Source of the DNA: Erwinia psidii
GTDB taxonomy: Bacteria; Pseudomonadota; Gammaproteobacteria; Enterobacterales; Enterobacteriaceae
NCBI RefSeq assembly: GCF_003846135.1
Contig: NZ_RHHM01000016.1
Span: forward strand, 39,232 to 103,231
Reading direction: 5' to 3'
DNA length: 64,000 nucleotides
Shown here in pieces: positions 63,227 through 64,000 of this stretch (its first letter is position 1; each line of letters begins with the position of its first letter). The notes under the pieces are model-generated. The model saw only the letters and a program-made list of their open reading frames with translations, made no database searches and was not told the DNA's origin. Position numbers and translations under genes: made by a program.

Positions 63227-63673
63227 TTCCGTTATTAACCGTCAGGAATAATGCCGCTGAGCGCGCGGTCTGCGTATGGACTTTTGCTGCATTCAGCCAC
63301 CTGAATCACTTATCTCAGTAAGATCACCGGATTATTTTCTATTGCCGCCTGATTTGGTCTTTCGGGGCCAGCGAAGCTAAAAAACGCTGTGTCAAAGCAA
63401 CCTGGCACCTGCTGCTGGCGGGCATCATTTTCGCTGGCAGGTCTGGACACGGACAGTGCAGAGACGAAGGCTGGCATTTGAACGCCCTTCAGGGCGGCCC
63501 CGAAAGGGGAGCCGAACGAATAAACCGTAGCATACACGAAGTCCGTATTTTTATACGGTCATATGGCGGATCACCGCCGGGCTAAGTCCCTGTAGTAACC
63601 TGATTCGTAAAATTATTTTTACTCTTTCCGGCAGGCACATTCCTGCCGGTGCAGCCAGTTCGGGAAAAACATC
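63227..63673. other. Intergenic region upstream of vgrG
   Basis: About 450 bp without a supported gene. It contains the hairpin CCGGCAGG (63628–63635)/CCTGCCGG (63642–63649), conserved in the vgrG relic at 60.6 kb. A minus-strand frame (63310–63537) looks spurious. The AT-rich part before it joins the end of the effector relic. Confidence 0.45.
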
Positions 63674-64000
63674 ATGTTCTCACGTATCACCGTACATCTG
63701 CCCGTGGATGGCCTGCTGTTCTGGAAACTGAACGGCAGCGAAAAGCTCTCCGACGCCTTTGAACTCACCGTACAGCTGCTGGGCAGCGACGCGCGTATCG
63801 ACCGCAAAGCCCTGCTGGGCCAGCCCATCAGCGTGGCCATTCCGACACAGGGGCTGTTGGGCGGCACGCGCTGGCTTAACGGTAAAATCACCCGGGTGGG
63901 GGTGCACAGCCAGGAGCTGAACGGCACGCGCTACGCGGTATACAGCCTGGTGATGGAGCCGGACGTGTGGCCGATGAAACGCGACCGCAACCTGCGAATC
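63674..64000 (+). CDS. vgrG: T6SS spike protein VgrG (TssI), truncated by window end
   Basis: The first 109 residues of a VgrG. The start MFSRITVHLPVDGLLFWKLNG, then LSDAFELTVQLLGSD, then KALLGQPISVAIPTQG is the gp27-like N-terminal fold. The gene continues past the window. Effectors are attached to VgrG or encoded nearby. The frame is intact here, unlike the relic 3 kb upstream, so this is the working spike gene of the locus. Confidence 0.93.
   Translation, partial: MFSRITVHLPVDGLLFWKLNGSEKLSDAFELTVQLLGSDARIDRKALLGQPISVAIPTQGLLGGTRWLNGKITRVGVHSQELNGTRYAVYSLVMEPDVWPMKRDRNLRI

Noticed and set aside
63310..63537. Minus-strand 75-residue frame upstream of vgrG
   Set aside because: Gene-like length but no ribosome binding site; it resembles spurious frames in repeated intergenic DNA.

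Overview
The window looks like a chromosome segment of an enterobacterium, probably Erwiniaceae (Erwinia or a close relative). The conserved order fhuF – yjjZ-like – three tRNA-Leu(CAG) – rsmC – holD – rimI – yjjG matches the Escherichia coli neighbourhood. The type VI secretion (T6SS) locus has the gene content usual for Erwinia/Pantoea. The genus is an inference; no rRNA or species marker is present.

Region 1 (1 to about 13,623) is an integrated mobile element, cut by the left window edge. It runs integrase, AlpA-type activator, small regulators, P4-type helicase/primase, an AT-rich origin-like stretch, a two-gene reverse-strand cargo unit, then an HK97-type head and packaging module (major capsid, prohead protease, portal, connector, HNH, small and large terminase). 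It ends at an intact tRNA-Ile2(CAU). There are no tail, lysis or late-regulator genes. This is the architecture of a capsid-forming phage-inducible chromosomal island (cf-PICI): a satellite that builds and fills its own heads but needs a helper phage for tails.

Region 2 (13.6–26.6 kb) is core chromosome: a histidine phosphatase, a Met/His-rich PepSY/DUF2946 membrane pair, an MFS transporter, a YbaK-type editing protein, FhuF (with a Fur box), a diguanylate cyclase, a YjjZ-like membrane protein (with a Fur box), the tRNA-Leu triplet with a clear promoter, then rsmC, holD, rimI and yjjG. Copies of an approximately 142-bp repeat with terminal inverted repeats sit between genes here and inside the T6SS locus.

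Region 3 (27.6–64.0 kb) is a complete T6SS locus: tssJ, K, L, M, tagF, tssA, B, C, [effector island], fha (tagH), pppA, an accessory gene, tagJ, tssE, F, G, [DUF4225 cargo], tssH (clpV), a Ser/Thr kinase and vgrG (tssI, cut at the right edge). TagF, PppA, the FHA protein and the kinase form a post-translational control set. The effector island (39.3–46.4 kb) holds two diverged copies of an hcp – muramidase effector – secreted immunity module. Between and after them lie an IS1 insA relic, two frameshifted paralogues and an LprI-like gene. At 61.1–63.2 kb an ADP-ribosylglycohydrolase with an N-terminal extension precedes a frameshifted gene with ADP-ribosyltransferase-like motifs. This cargo lies between a decayed vgrG 5' end and the intact vgrG, so it was probably inserted or reshuffled by recombination between vgrG copies.
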